Of a DNA stretch of 64,000 nucleotides, positions 1 to 10,949 are shown one piece after another; within the stretch, counting starts at the first letter, position 1, and every line of letters begins with the position of its first letter. The position numbers were made by a program, and so were the translations under genes. The stretch is taken from positions 1,426,001-1,490,000 of the forward strand of contig MCGE01000007.1 in assembly GCA_002105175.1 (NCBI GenBank), read 5' to 3'. The notes under the pieces were generated by a model. That model was not told the origin of the DNA, did no database searches, and saw nothing but the letters and a program-made list of their open reading frames with translations. This DNA comes from Absidia repens (taxonomy: Eukaryota; Mucoromycota; Mucoromycetes; Mucorales; Cunninghamellaceae).

Positions 1-448
1 ATCCAAAGAACAATTCCTTTTCGTTTTTCCTTCATCATCACTTCCTTAATTTGATTCTGTCATTCATGACCAAAGTATACGTAAATTAAATATAAACTAT
101 TTCAATTACAATAGTACTATTTTACCTCGTTTGTGTTGAAGGCCTTTTTTTTAGCTTTGTCTACCTTTTTTTTTTCATGCAAAGGATTCTAACTCCGATA
201 TGCTAAGTCCTTTTCTTTCTTCTTGCATTGGAATGGGGGCGTATATTATGAAACAACAAAATGGGAATTCGGTCATAAAGGATAAAAAAGTCAATGATTT
301 CAAAAATAGACATTTAGGGAGATCCATGTTTAAGTTGAATTGAAATCGGGATTTCTTAAAGCTTAGCCAAGAACAAATATGATGATTTGATTCAAAAGGG
401 GGTCATCGGGATGGTAGCGTATCGAGGGATTCTATATTAACAAAAAAG

Positions 449-498
<50 letters not shown>

Positions 499-1792
499 GT
501 GGCCCACGCTTCTTAATAATATATGTAAAAAGAAGAATGGTGAGGCCTCCTTTTTCATTTTACTATTTTTTTTTTTTTTTTGTGCATTGGCACGTTTGTT
601 CCCCAGATCATGGCCAGCAAATACGTTTGCAAGTGACTTAACTTCTTTGCTAAACAAAAAAAAGGAAAACCAGAGGTAGGCTATGATACACCCGCATTGA
701 CCATCATCTGACTTTTTATCTGTACTAATTTTTTCAAGTAAGAATCATTTTTTTCCCTTGAAAAATTCCCGAGATTTCAAATATATTAGGGAGATTTTGT
801 TACCTTATATGATGTAGAAACGACGAGAAGCCACCTTTAATAGATTTTCATATATATGTATAAAGAAGAAAAGCGGGATCACAATGACTCGATAATAATA
901 GGTGTGATTAAAGAGAGTGATCTCATACTGATGTTTTGTTTGATCACACACACACACACAGCGCCTTCAGAACCCCTAACCCAGTAGTTACCCTTTTTAC
1001 ATAAAAAAGAAATAAGAACGATAGGGTCAGCTGGTCGATGAACCTTTTTTTTTAGGTTTTCCCCTTGATCTTTTTACTCACGTCCACTTCCCCGTTCCAA
1101 TTTTATATATTACTCGACGCTAATTTTATTATATAGTATTATGATAGACATATCAATCAATCAATCCATGTACTACGTTTTCGCAAGAAAAAAAAAAAAT
1201 AGTGCAGAGTGAATCATTGTGATTGGTGGGAATGTACCTTTTTTTTTTTTCCTTGAGACACATTTTATGTCTGAACGATATAATGTAATACCGAAAATTA
1301 GCCCATCTGAAAAGAGAGACAGAGAGAGACAGATCATGAACAAATCTAACCACGTGCATCAGATACCAAAAAACTTTCACCCCTCACTCTATGCGTGCTT
1401 AATGCCACATTAGCAATACACACAACGACCATCTTCCCCTCTCTCACATAATCATGCATTTCATCAACATCTACAGAATGCCATTTCCATCTCCATCATC
1501 ATCCATCACTATCATCATCCTTTCAAATAACATGATGTATACACACACCACACACATTTCCATATATATAATATATGTTTATGAAGACTGACAATAAGGC
1601 CAAAAAAAAAAAAAATTAGATCAACAAATAGAATGTTTATTAAAAAAATGTTTCCCGACCCCAAAAGCGCATATATCATTAAAAACAAAAAAGACAATAT
1701 AAAAAGACAATCATATATACTAATCACTAATAGATAAATAATAAATACACATACAAAAATTGTTTGCTTTTTTTTGGTTTTTTTTTTTTTTT
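1..1792. other. AT-rich intergenic region downstream of the kinesin gene
   Basis: I see no supported gene here. The stretch holds homopolymer runs, a short CA repeat near 948-960, and C/A/T-rich sequence around 1400-1560. On the minus strand an AATAAA hexamer lies at 1636-1641, about 150 bases past the kinesin stop codon, and is the likely polyadenylation signal of that gene. Predicted reading frames here are Phe/Lys-rich products of the A/T runs. Confidence 0.7.
449..497. repeat. Poly(A) tract of about 49 bases
   Basis: A nearly uninterrupted run of A on the plus strand. It is not next to a recognisable retroelement or gene 3' end, so I treat it as a simple homopolymer. Length is likely to be unreliable in an assembly. 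Confidence 0.85.
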
Positions 1793-4700
1793 TCAAAAAC
1801 ATAAAAATTTCTTTTTTTCTTGCAAGATCATCTCCATCTTTTCCTCCAAGAGCCTGACCTGTTTAGCGAGTTTGTCCTTTTGTTGCTTGTCTTGGTCCCA
1901 CGCTGTTTGCATTTGATGTTTTTCTTGATCCCAGGCTTGTTGTTTTTGGTCCCATGCGGCGTTCTGCTCTTCCAGTGTGCGCACCTGATCTTGATACTTG
2001 GCAAGTTCCACCTTGTGATGATCCTCGGCCTTGCTCTTGTTGTCCTTGGTAGTCGCTGATGCTGATGCTGCTGCCGCCGCCATCGCCGCTGCCTCCTTCT
2101 CCAGACGTTGGATCGTCGCTTCTTGATCTTGGATCGTTGCTTCATTGTCCCCCACTTCAATCACCAACTTGTCCATATCCTGTGTCATTCGATTCAGCTC
2201 TTGTTCCAATGTGGCTGTCAGTTCCGCATATTCTTCGTTTTCATCCGCCAGTCGCTTCCGATCATCACCAGCAGCATCAACATTATCCTTAGCAGTCGTG
2301 GTGGATTCATCATCAGTCTGAGGAGTAGTAGTACTAGATGCGAGTTGTTTTTGTTGTTCATTCTCGTCGCTGTGTGCATTTGTTGCTGATTGTAGCTTGT
2401 CGTGCGATTGTTGTAAATTAGACAATTGTGTAAGCGTATCATTTTGTTTCAATTCAGAAGCCGATAGATCGTTGCTGTGTTTTTGTTGCAATTCCTCTAT
2501 ATGACAGTCGTGTTGCTTCTGTAGTTTTGAAAGTTCGCTTTGCTTTTGTTCCTCCAATGCCGCTAAATCATCGCTGTGTTTTTGTTGTAGTGCTGCTAAA
2601 TCATACTCGTGCTGTTGCTGTCGTTGTTGTGATAATTCGTTGTATTTTTGTTTTGATGCTGATGACTCATCGTCGTGTTTTCGTTGTAATGCCGCAAGAT
2701 CATCACTATGTTGTTGCTGTAACTCCTGTTGCAATACTGCCATTTCATCCTTGTGAGCCTTCGTCATATCCAATACTGCCTGCTGCTGTGTCGATGTCAG
2801 TTGTTGCAGTTGATCTTGGTACGATGATTCAAGTTGCTCCATTCGCTCTTTCGATTGCTGTTCCATGGTATCGAGTTGGGTTTTGTGGTCATTGTGTTGT
2901 TGTTGACTTGATGACAGTTGTAATTCAAGTTGAGCTACCTTCGCAAGAGCATCGTCTAAACGAGTTTGAGATTGTGCATGCGAATTTTCCAAATCCGTTG
3001 TATCCGTCATGGAATGCGGTGGTGTGAGTGCTTGTTGCTGTTGAATATCCCGGGTATCTTTTTCATGTGGTGGTACTTCCTGTTGAGCTGACGCCGTCGA
3101 CAGTTGCTGTTGAAGCTGCTTCACCTGGTCACGCGCAAGTTGGTATTCTTTCGTAAGCGCTTTGTAATCTTGATCCAATTGACGGTATTGCTGTTCCAAG
3201 AGTTTGGTATCCTCGTTTGATGGTTGTTGTGATGATGCTGATGATTCCATTTCGGCGAGTTTTTCATTCAAAGCTTCGTTCTCTTTCACTGCGTCTGCCA
3301 ATATGGTTTCTAACGTGTTGATATTGTTTTCCGCATCCTCGACTTTTGTTGCCATATCGTCCAATTGGCCATCATTAGATTGTAACATTTCTTCCAGTTC
3401 CGCAATGTCGTTTTCAGCATCGGTTAGTTTGGTGCGTGTTTGCTTCAGATGATCGTTCGCAGCCCCAAGTGCGTCTTCCAAGCCTGTCACCTGATTAGCC
3501 AATGCCATCTTGTCCGCTTCCAAAACCGCTTGACGGTCCGCCAAGGAGGATTCCAGTTCGGCCTTTTCCTTTTCGAGAACATCTAGATGCGCTTTGATGG
3601 TGTCCCGATGCCGCTGATCTGTATCCAAAGCCTCTTGTTCCAATTCTTGTAACCGCTTGTCCCAATCCGCTTGCTTGGTAAGCCATGCTGAGTCCAGTTG
3701 TTGAAGAGCATCCTCCTTTTCCTTCATAAGATCTTGACCAAGTTGTGTAGTGCTTTTTCATGTTCCGACACCAATGATTCTTGTCGTTCCACCCATGATG
3801 CTTCCAATGCCTTGAGCGCCACCGCCTTTTCCTTCCCCAAGACTTCACCGTGGGAGTCATCGAGTTCCCTGAGTGCGGTTTGGTGCAGTTGATCCTTGGC
3901 GTTCGCCTCTTCTTCCAATTGCTGTAAACGCCGAGTCCATTCCTCCTGTCGCTCCCGCCAAGACGCCTCGAGCTCGGCCTTCTCGTTGTCCAGCATATCA
4001 GATTGAGCTGGGAGATTTCCTTCAACGTAGCTTGATGTCGCTCATCTGTGTCCAATATATCCTGTTCGAGCTGCTGTCTTTGCTTGTCCCATTCCGCCTG
4101 ACGTTCCGACCACGTCGCTTCCAGCTGCTTGGTGGCATCCTCCAAAGAGATGGCATGGGTTCGAATGAGTTCATCCAGTTGTTTTTCCTTGTCAAGCTGC
4201 TGCTGTTCCAACTTTCGGGTCCATTCCACTCTATCATTGTCATGGGATTGAGTGAGTTCTTCCTTGTCGAGCTGATGCTGTTCTAATTGTTTTTCCTTAT
4301 CAAGCTGTTGCTCTTCCAATTGTCGAGTCCATGCTTCCTTTTCATTGCTGTGGGTTTGCATGAGCTCATCTACATGGGAAGCCTTGTCGAATTGATGTTG
4401 TTCCAACCGCCGTGTCCATTCCGTCTTTTCATCGCTATGGGTTTGTGTAAGTTCGGTAATATATGCACGGTGTCGTTCGAGCGCTTCCGCTTCTCCCTTT
4501 TCGGCAAGTTCGGCGTGCGTTTTAAGCTGTTGCTGATACTGATTCACCTCCAGCTCCAATTGTTGTACACGGGTTTCAAGATCCTTTTGAGTTTGTGTTG
4601 CCGACGCCATCACCGCTGTCATTTTTTCCATGTGAGCTGCTTGAGATTGTTGGAGTTGATCGCGTGTTTCGGTTAGATTCTTGATAAGCGAGGCGTTTTC

Positions 4701-7700
4701 CTGATCCCGGTCCTGAATCGCCTTTTCAAGTTGATTGATCTGAACACGGCAGGTTTCCAGTTGCTTGTCTGCTACCGCTGCTGCTGTTGTTGTTGATGTT
4801 GATGACGCTAATGATTCCGATTGATGACGATCGTATTCCAACTTCAATGCTTCCAGTTGCTCGGTCAAGTCGTTGCGTTCTTCCACTACAGAGCGATGTT
4901 TTTGCTGTAATGTTTTGAGTGCCGCCTGGGTGGTGGTATGTTGTTTCAAAAGAGATTCATTTGCTTCGGTAGCTTCGTCCAATTGCAAAACGGTCCGTTC
5001 GGCAAAATCATCATGGTCTTGTGCTAGCTGTTCCAAAGTCCGGATCACTTGTGCTGCATCATCGCCTTCCGTTTCTAAACGCTGAATGGTAGATTTCAAT
5101 GACTTGATGTGCTCTTCAAATGACGCTGTTTGTTCCTGTTGAGATGTCAAATCTTTTTGCTGCATGTCCGCCTTGTCCGAAAGTGTTTTGACTTGATGTT
5201 CCAAAAGAGCAATCGTGTGCCGATGTTCCTGATCTTGCGCCCTGCCCATTTCTTGATCCAAAAGACAGCCAATGGAGGTAGGCCGTTTGTTCGTCGCCAT
5301 CCCATTTTCGCTAGCACCAAGCGAAGTAGCATCCGTGGTCGTGGGTGTCACCATGCCAGTATCATCATCATCACCGTTGTGGGAAGAGGACGATAGTGAT
5401 GTATCAGTTGCCGAAAAAGAAGGTTGAATGGCCACCGCCGCGTTGTGTTCCAGATGATCCACTTGCTCCAGCGCTTCATGATAACGTTGTAATACGGAGT
5501 CCAGTTCCTTGATAGTCTGTTTATGTTCGCTGCCGAGCTTTTCCAGTTGCATTTCCAAAGCATGCACACGAGAGACTTGTTCATCCGCGCGTAGGCTTGC
5601 CTCCTTGATTGCTAAAGCGGCATAAGAGGCGGAGGTTTCCTTTTCGTCAGCCAAACTGCGCCGATTTGATTTTGATGAGCCACTGCCATTTTCGTCCTTC
5701 GAAAAATCATCATTGCTGTTGTGCTGAGAAGAGGAGAGCGAGTTGTTGTTGCTGATGTTATTCATATCACGGGCTGATTGGGCGTGGTTGGAGTCATGTT
5801 GCTGCTGCTGTTTTTGTGCTTCTCCCTTCCATCTGTCACGCTCTTTTTCCAAGTGGGTGTATTTTTCATTGAGGGAGTCCAGTTCATTCAAAATGCTGCG
5901 TTGCTGAGAGAGTCCATTTTCAGAAGCCGTCTTGACTTGTTTTTGAAGGTCCACAATGACATGGTCTTGCTCCAAACGCTGTCGTTCCAAGGTTTCCAAA
6001 GCTGCGGAGAGACGTGAGTGATTTTCTTCGCTGACCGCCAAACGCCGTTCGAGATCTTGGATATAGTGTTCGGTGCTTTCTTCATTTTCCTTCCATTTCA
6101 CCACCCTGTTGCGCAATTCATTCAATGTATCTTGGTCACGGGTTGAATCATGGGCAGACTGTTCCAATTTTGACTCGAGTTCTTCAATATATGTGTCGTT
6201 GTTTTGTTCCCGTTCGGCAACCTTGGAGAACCGGAGTTGCAAGTCGGACATGGCTTCTTGTTGATGATCCAGCACCCTTTGTAAATCGTCGCATTTTGCT
6301 TGCAGTTCATCCAGACCATCATTGGCATGTGTCAAAGCCGCCCGAGATACACTGAGTTCCGATTCTAACTTGGCGACGCTTTTTTCGTATTCCTCGATCA
6401 CAGGTTCCACCAAGTGTTCAAAGTCCAAGTTTTCTTGTTCCTTCTTGTTGCGCAGTTGTTCCAGTTTTCGAAGGCGTTGAAGTTCCACTTCCACCATCTT
6501 GTTGCGTTCCCGTGTCACACTGGCTTCCCCATCCAACTCTTCAATTTGATGTTGTAAATCGGCAATGATCAAGCGATGTTCCTGGACAAGTTGGTCTGCA
6601 TCTTGGTGCTCAAAATTCATGTCGCCCATATCGTCGTCATCATCAAACCCATCCAATGCTACTGAAGCGCCACCACCAGTAATACTACCACCACTATTGC
6701 CCTTGGCTGATTTCAAAATGTGGACTTCCGTTTTGAGTTTGCCAATCAATGTGCGTAAGAGTTCCAAGTTGTCAGTTGTCATCCATTCCTCCACCTGATT
6801 TTTTTCAGACTTGTTCTTGATGTTGCGCGCCCGATTCGCATATTGTAAAGTGTTGAGGGTTTCCGACATGTTGAATTCCACAGGGCTGGCACAGGCGATC
6901 ATGAGTGTCGTTGCATTGCCACCGAGCGAATCCTGCAAAAGACGGGTCAGCTTGGAATCCCGATACGGTACATGCGTGCCACGTTTTGATGTATCACCTA
7001 ATGCTGATATAACGTTTCCCAAAGCGTGTAGACCGGCATTAATGTTGATCCCTTCTTTTCTTCGGTCACCTTCAGCAGCAGTTCGTTTCAACTAGTATAG
7101 GGAAAATATGTATATATGCGTTAGAGCATGGTTTTTTCATTTCCCGCCCTTTTTCGGGTCACATTACTTACCCTTTCACTGCCAGCCAAGTCAACAAAAT
7201 GGAATTTTGATGTTGTAATCACGCATTCGCCATCGTCATGAGGTTGTCTAGTACTTGAGCGTTTCGTATTCATAGGGGATGGTGATTCAGATCGAGTTGT
7301 TACTGTAGTGTTGGAAGGAGACCATTTTTCTTGTTGTAACGTCACAGAGAAAATAGCATGAGATCGGGATGACTTTTCATTCATATCCGTAGCACCAGTA
7401 GCACGAGATTTTGTCCCTTGTTCCAAATAACTACAAATAGAAATAAATCATTTTTTGAGTCAAACAATTATGTAAAACATTGTCCCTTTTTTTTGTATGG
7501 GGAAAGGAAAAGTGAGAGAGTGAGAGAGACTTACAATAGCACATCATCAGCACTTTCTACACTGACTTCTTTCACGCCGGTCCAATAAATATGACCCTTG
7601 GTATCTTCGCGAATAGTGATTGGTGGTCGTTCGGCAGTGGGGGCATCATTCAATAAGTCGTTTAATTCTTCGTTATATATTTCCACAAATGATACCTTGA

Positions 7701-8792
7701 CTGTGTATTTGAAGGAGGAGGAGGAGGAGGGTGATGATGATTGGTTGGAGGAGATGCGAGTGCTCCTTGATGGTGTCGGCGTAGGTGTAGGAACGTGAGA
7801 GAGTCTTGATCTTGGGCGTAAGCGTGAGCCTTTTGATAGAGATGTGGCTGATGATGAGACTGAAGAGGTAGGAGATGCAGGTCGTTGATGATGATAAGTT
7901 GAGCTGCCTGTTGAAGTGAGTAAAAATGACGGTGGGCGTTCAAAGGACTGTTGTTGCAATGCATCAAATAATTGTATCATGGCTCGAGGGACAATGCCTT
8001 CCTCCGCTTCGTCGAATCGACCGTTGTGCTGTGCTGTTCCCATAGTGAAGGTTTTCCCCTATTGGTAGAAGTAAAAGGTTAGTAAGGCGTGGCTATCAAA
8101 ACGACGAGATATGTGTGAGTCTTACCGACGATGTTTGACCCTAAACGAAATCATGGCAATGGCAAAAATAATAAAGAAGAGAAGAAAGGTATGTTAAGTA
8201 TACTCAGCAGTATTGGAATTCATCTGTGAGATCCCGCGCCATTTCCACCCATTCCGCCCATCAGTTAATCCTTCCATAAAAGATATATACTTACATAGGC
8301 AAGGACAGTAATATTATAACCTAAAATAGCATAAACACAGGGAAGAGGAGGCGGTAAGTAAGAAGACTATCATAACAACATACATATTTAGTAGAGCTCT
8401 TTACCTTCAATAAATTTCTGCACCAAGTTTTCACCAAGTGTTGAGAATATTTCATGTTGCTGTGAAGTGGGACCAAAAATATGATCAAAGGTAAAGAGTT
8501 TATTGTGAGGGACGACACGGACAGTATTTCCAGTCACTTTCAAACAATCGTCATCGTTCAAGTTGGCAAATCGGGGTTGAGTGCGATCCCGTTGAGTAAG
8601 TGGCCTAATACGAAGAGCTATAAAAAAAAATAGAGAGAAGGAGGGAATATCAAAGTCAATACACTCCTCCGTAGGGGTAGGTTCACTTGTACATATACAC
8701 GGTATTTTTTTTCAGGTACAACTAATTCGAATGCACTTACCAACTTGCACGGCTGTAGTGGATACTGAAGATGAACGACCATCTTTTGTCAT
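1793..8792 (-). CDS. Kinesin-4 family motor protein with very long coiled-coil tail (two apparent frameshifts)
   Basis: Plus-end-directed microtubule motor of the kinesin-4 (KIF4/KIF21/chromokinesin) type. Seven exons: 8741-8792, 8405-8617, 8295-8320, 8126-8140, 7535-8058, 7172-7430 and 1793-7091. The motor domain spans about residues 14-455, with VALRIRPL at the start, the P-loop GQTSSGKT, switch [12 protein letters not shown], switch II DLAGSE, and the kinesin-4-like end [11 protein letters not shown]. Two low-complexity Ser/Pro-rich insertions sit inside the motor: about 70 residues before [16 protein letters not shown], and about 40 residues before [10 protein letters not shown]. The rest is Gln/Glu/Lys-rich coiled coil with internal repeats such as [10 protein letters not shown] and LEQ-LDTD-RH. 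The coiled coil changes frame at 3994-4001 and again at 3728-3735; one added G at each joins the three frames. The spliced length is 6,388 nt, and with two extra bases it gives about 2,129 aa. Kinesin-4 is not a usual member of the ascomycete yeast kinesin set. The family call is firm; cargo and role are unknown. Confidence 0.93.
8126..8320 (-). other. Two consecutive micro-exons encoding the kinesin P-loop region
   Basis: Exon 3 (8295-8320, 26 nt) encodes the end of YNITVLAY. Exon 4 (8126-8140, 15 nt) encodes exactly GQTSS, the first part of the nucleotide-binding GQTSSGKT motif. Exon 5 supplies GKT. Both micro-exons have an AG acceptor before them and a GTAAG donor after them. Without them the motor would lack its P-loop, so both must be included for a working protein. 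Confidence 0.88.
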
Positions 8793-9508
8793 GGTGGTAT
8801 ATAATATATATTAAATAAAATGAGCTGACAACAAAAAAAAAATAGTAAATAAATAAATAAACAAGTTGGGGGGAATCAAAAATAAAAAATGAAAAGAAAG
8901 CGGAAGAAGAGGAGGAAAATTGCAAAACTGGTTTTCAAAAATTTGATATAGTTTTTTTTTTGTCAACAAAACAATAGTCTATCAAATATATTGTGATCAT
9001 ACCTAAAAAATAAAAAATCATGGCAATACCGTTTTCAACTTCCTTTTTCTTCATGGTTGGTGTTACATGTATCAAATTGATGATGTACCACAAAATTCAT
9101 AAACTCCAACCAGCAAGTCGGGGCTATAATTCCATGTGAAGGCAAAAAAAAAAAGTGTAAAGTGAGCTATGACCATCTCCCATTACAATAAGGGAGAAGC
9201 CGTGGAAGGAGTAAAAAAACCAACATGGATTCTATCATGAAGATCGATTTTTTGCGCCCTGTTGCCAAAATGATACTAAAAAAACTAAAAAGTAGAAGAA
9301 TATACACCTGCATGATATTAATTATGTATATGGTATTCAAGGGGGGGCGGACCAATTCATTGCGTCAATAGCACATTTCCTCCCTCTCTTTTTCTTCAAG
9401 TTCCATATCCCAACTCAAATCCCGAGTCAAAAGAAGAATGAATGATAAACAATGATAATGTTTTATTTAACTATCAAAACTAAACTAAACAAACTATCTA
9501 AGATACGT
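8793..9508. other. Intergenic region: kinesin 5' flank and uL4 3' flank
   Basis: About 700 bases between two genes read on the minus strand. It should hold the kinesin promoter and the uL4 3' untranslated region. A minus-strand AATAAA lies at 9462-9467, about 45 bases past the uL4 stop codon. I see no TATA box that I would defend and no further gene. Confidence 0.6.
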
Positions 9509-10949
9509 TTAGGCAGAGTGGAGAGTTTCCAAGTACTTCTTAGAAGCAGCGGTGTTGGCACCCTTCTTGGCAGCAGGTTGGGCCTTGGTGACCTTACCGG
9601 CTTCACGCTTTTGTTGGGCGACGATTTCAGCACGACGGAGGACTTGAGCGTAAGGGTTCAAACGGTTCATGACACCTTGGTTGCGGAGAGGGTTCTTCTT
9701 TTGGGTGAAGGGACGCTTGACGGTCTTGGGGCCAGCAGCACGGACCACGGATTGGATTTCTTGAGAGTTGATCAAGCGGGTGACATCAGGGTTGGTCATG
9801 ATGTTATCGGGCAACACGTAGTTCTTCTTGAGAGCAGAGGGCTTTTCGTAAGTACCGTAGATATCGTCCAACAATTGGAAAGCACCTTGAGTCCAGATGA
9901 TGAAACGACCCAAGTGACCACCGGGGGCCAATTGCAACAAGTTGAGGCGACGGACGTTGACAACTTCGACACCAGGCAAGTTACGGAAGGCCTTGACAAT
10001 ACCGTTGTCTTCGTTGTAGATGACGAGAGGACCACGACGTTGACGGTGACGACGGTTTCGGAGCTTACCCTTACCGGCACGGATCTTGCGGGAGTTGGAG
10101 ACCTTGACAACATCAGCATAGGCTTCAAGAGACTTCAAGAGGGCAACAGCTTCCTTGGTCTTGGTGAACTTTTCAGTAGCATCGGCAACAACGAGAGGAA
10201 CTTCTTCGATCTTTTCCACACGGTGACCACGGGCCATGACCAAAGAGGGCAAGGCAGAGGCAGCCAAGGCAGAGGCAGTAGCGTAACGCTTTTGGTTCAA
10301 GTTGGTCTTGATGTGCCACTTGCGCCAGACCTATAGATAGACGAACAAAACATAAAATGCCATTGAGTTAAAAACAATCGTTCTCCAGTTTCCTTTTAAT
10401 TGTTATCTTGCATATAAATCATTACCTTGGTAGGAGCGAACATACGACCACCACGGCACATGTTACCGAAAGCAGCTTGACCAGCACGGTGAGTACCGGA
10501 ACCGTTGACACGGGGAATACGGGCAACAGCACGACCAGTACCCCAGGATTCGGCAGAGGTTTGTTCACCAGCCTTGGAGGAGACGGCGTAAGCTTGACGC
10601 TTGTTCTTGGCCATGTTGGTGTGGACATAGTTCACAATATCAGGACGGATGGGGGCCTTGAACACGGCAGGGAGAGGGACGGTGGCATCGCTGGCCTTAC
10701 CGGATTCGGCAAACACGCTGATAACTTGACGAGTAGCCTACATTTAAAAATATAATCATTTTGATTAGCATGTCATTTTCATATTCCACAACCAGTTTGT
10801 CCCATCCTAATTTTTTTTCATCCATCCATCCATCCATCTATCCATCCATCCACCCACTCGTCAATTGATTCATCCATCCGATACAATGTTTCGAATGAAT
10901 AGAATCCATTCACTGAATTCATCATTGTTGCTGTATAGGTACGTACCAT
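9509..10949 (-). CDS. Ribosomal protein uL4 (L4/L1 family), large subunit
   Basis: Structural protein of the 60S subunit whose internal loop lines the exit tunnel. Three exons: 10947-10949 (only the ATG), 10426-10737 and 9509-10330. They join to a 378-residue protein, in frame without correction. The start reads [10 protein letters not shown], followed by the conserved tunnel-loop region with [36 protein letters not shown] and WRKWH. The body includes [16 protein letters not shown] and the basic RNA-binding run [15 protein letters not shown]. The C-terminal tail is Lys/Ala-rich, and the length lies between the yeast and human proteins. The 209-base first intron directly after the start codon is typical of fungal ribosomal protein genes and may carry regulatory sequence. 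Polyadenylation signal on the minus strand at 9462-9467. Confidence 0.97.

Noticed and set aside
403..657. 84-codon minus-strand frame with a long Phe run
   Set aside because: It is the translation of the poly(A) tract at 449-497.
3495..4000. Continuation of the first kinesin frame as the true C-terminus
   Set aside because: It loses coiled-coil character and becomes Trp/Arg/Gly-rich, while the other frames carry on the repeat pattern.
3728..4001. Programmed ribosomal frameshifting in the kinesin
   Set aside because: Neither site has a slippery heptamer or an obvious downstream structure, and similar losses occur in unrelated genes.
9452..10336. Long plus-strand open frame of 294 codons
   Set aside because: It is the antisense shadow of the uL4 gene, created by its biased codon use.
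10738..10946. Possible box C/D snoRNA in the uL4 intron (AATGATGA)
   Set aside because: A C-box-like word is present, but I found no CTGA D box at a suitable distance and no terminal stem.
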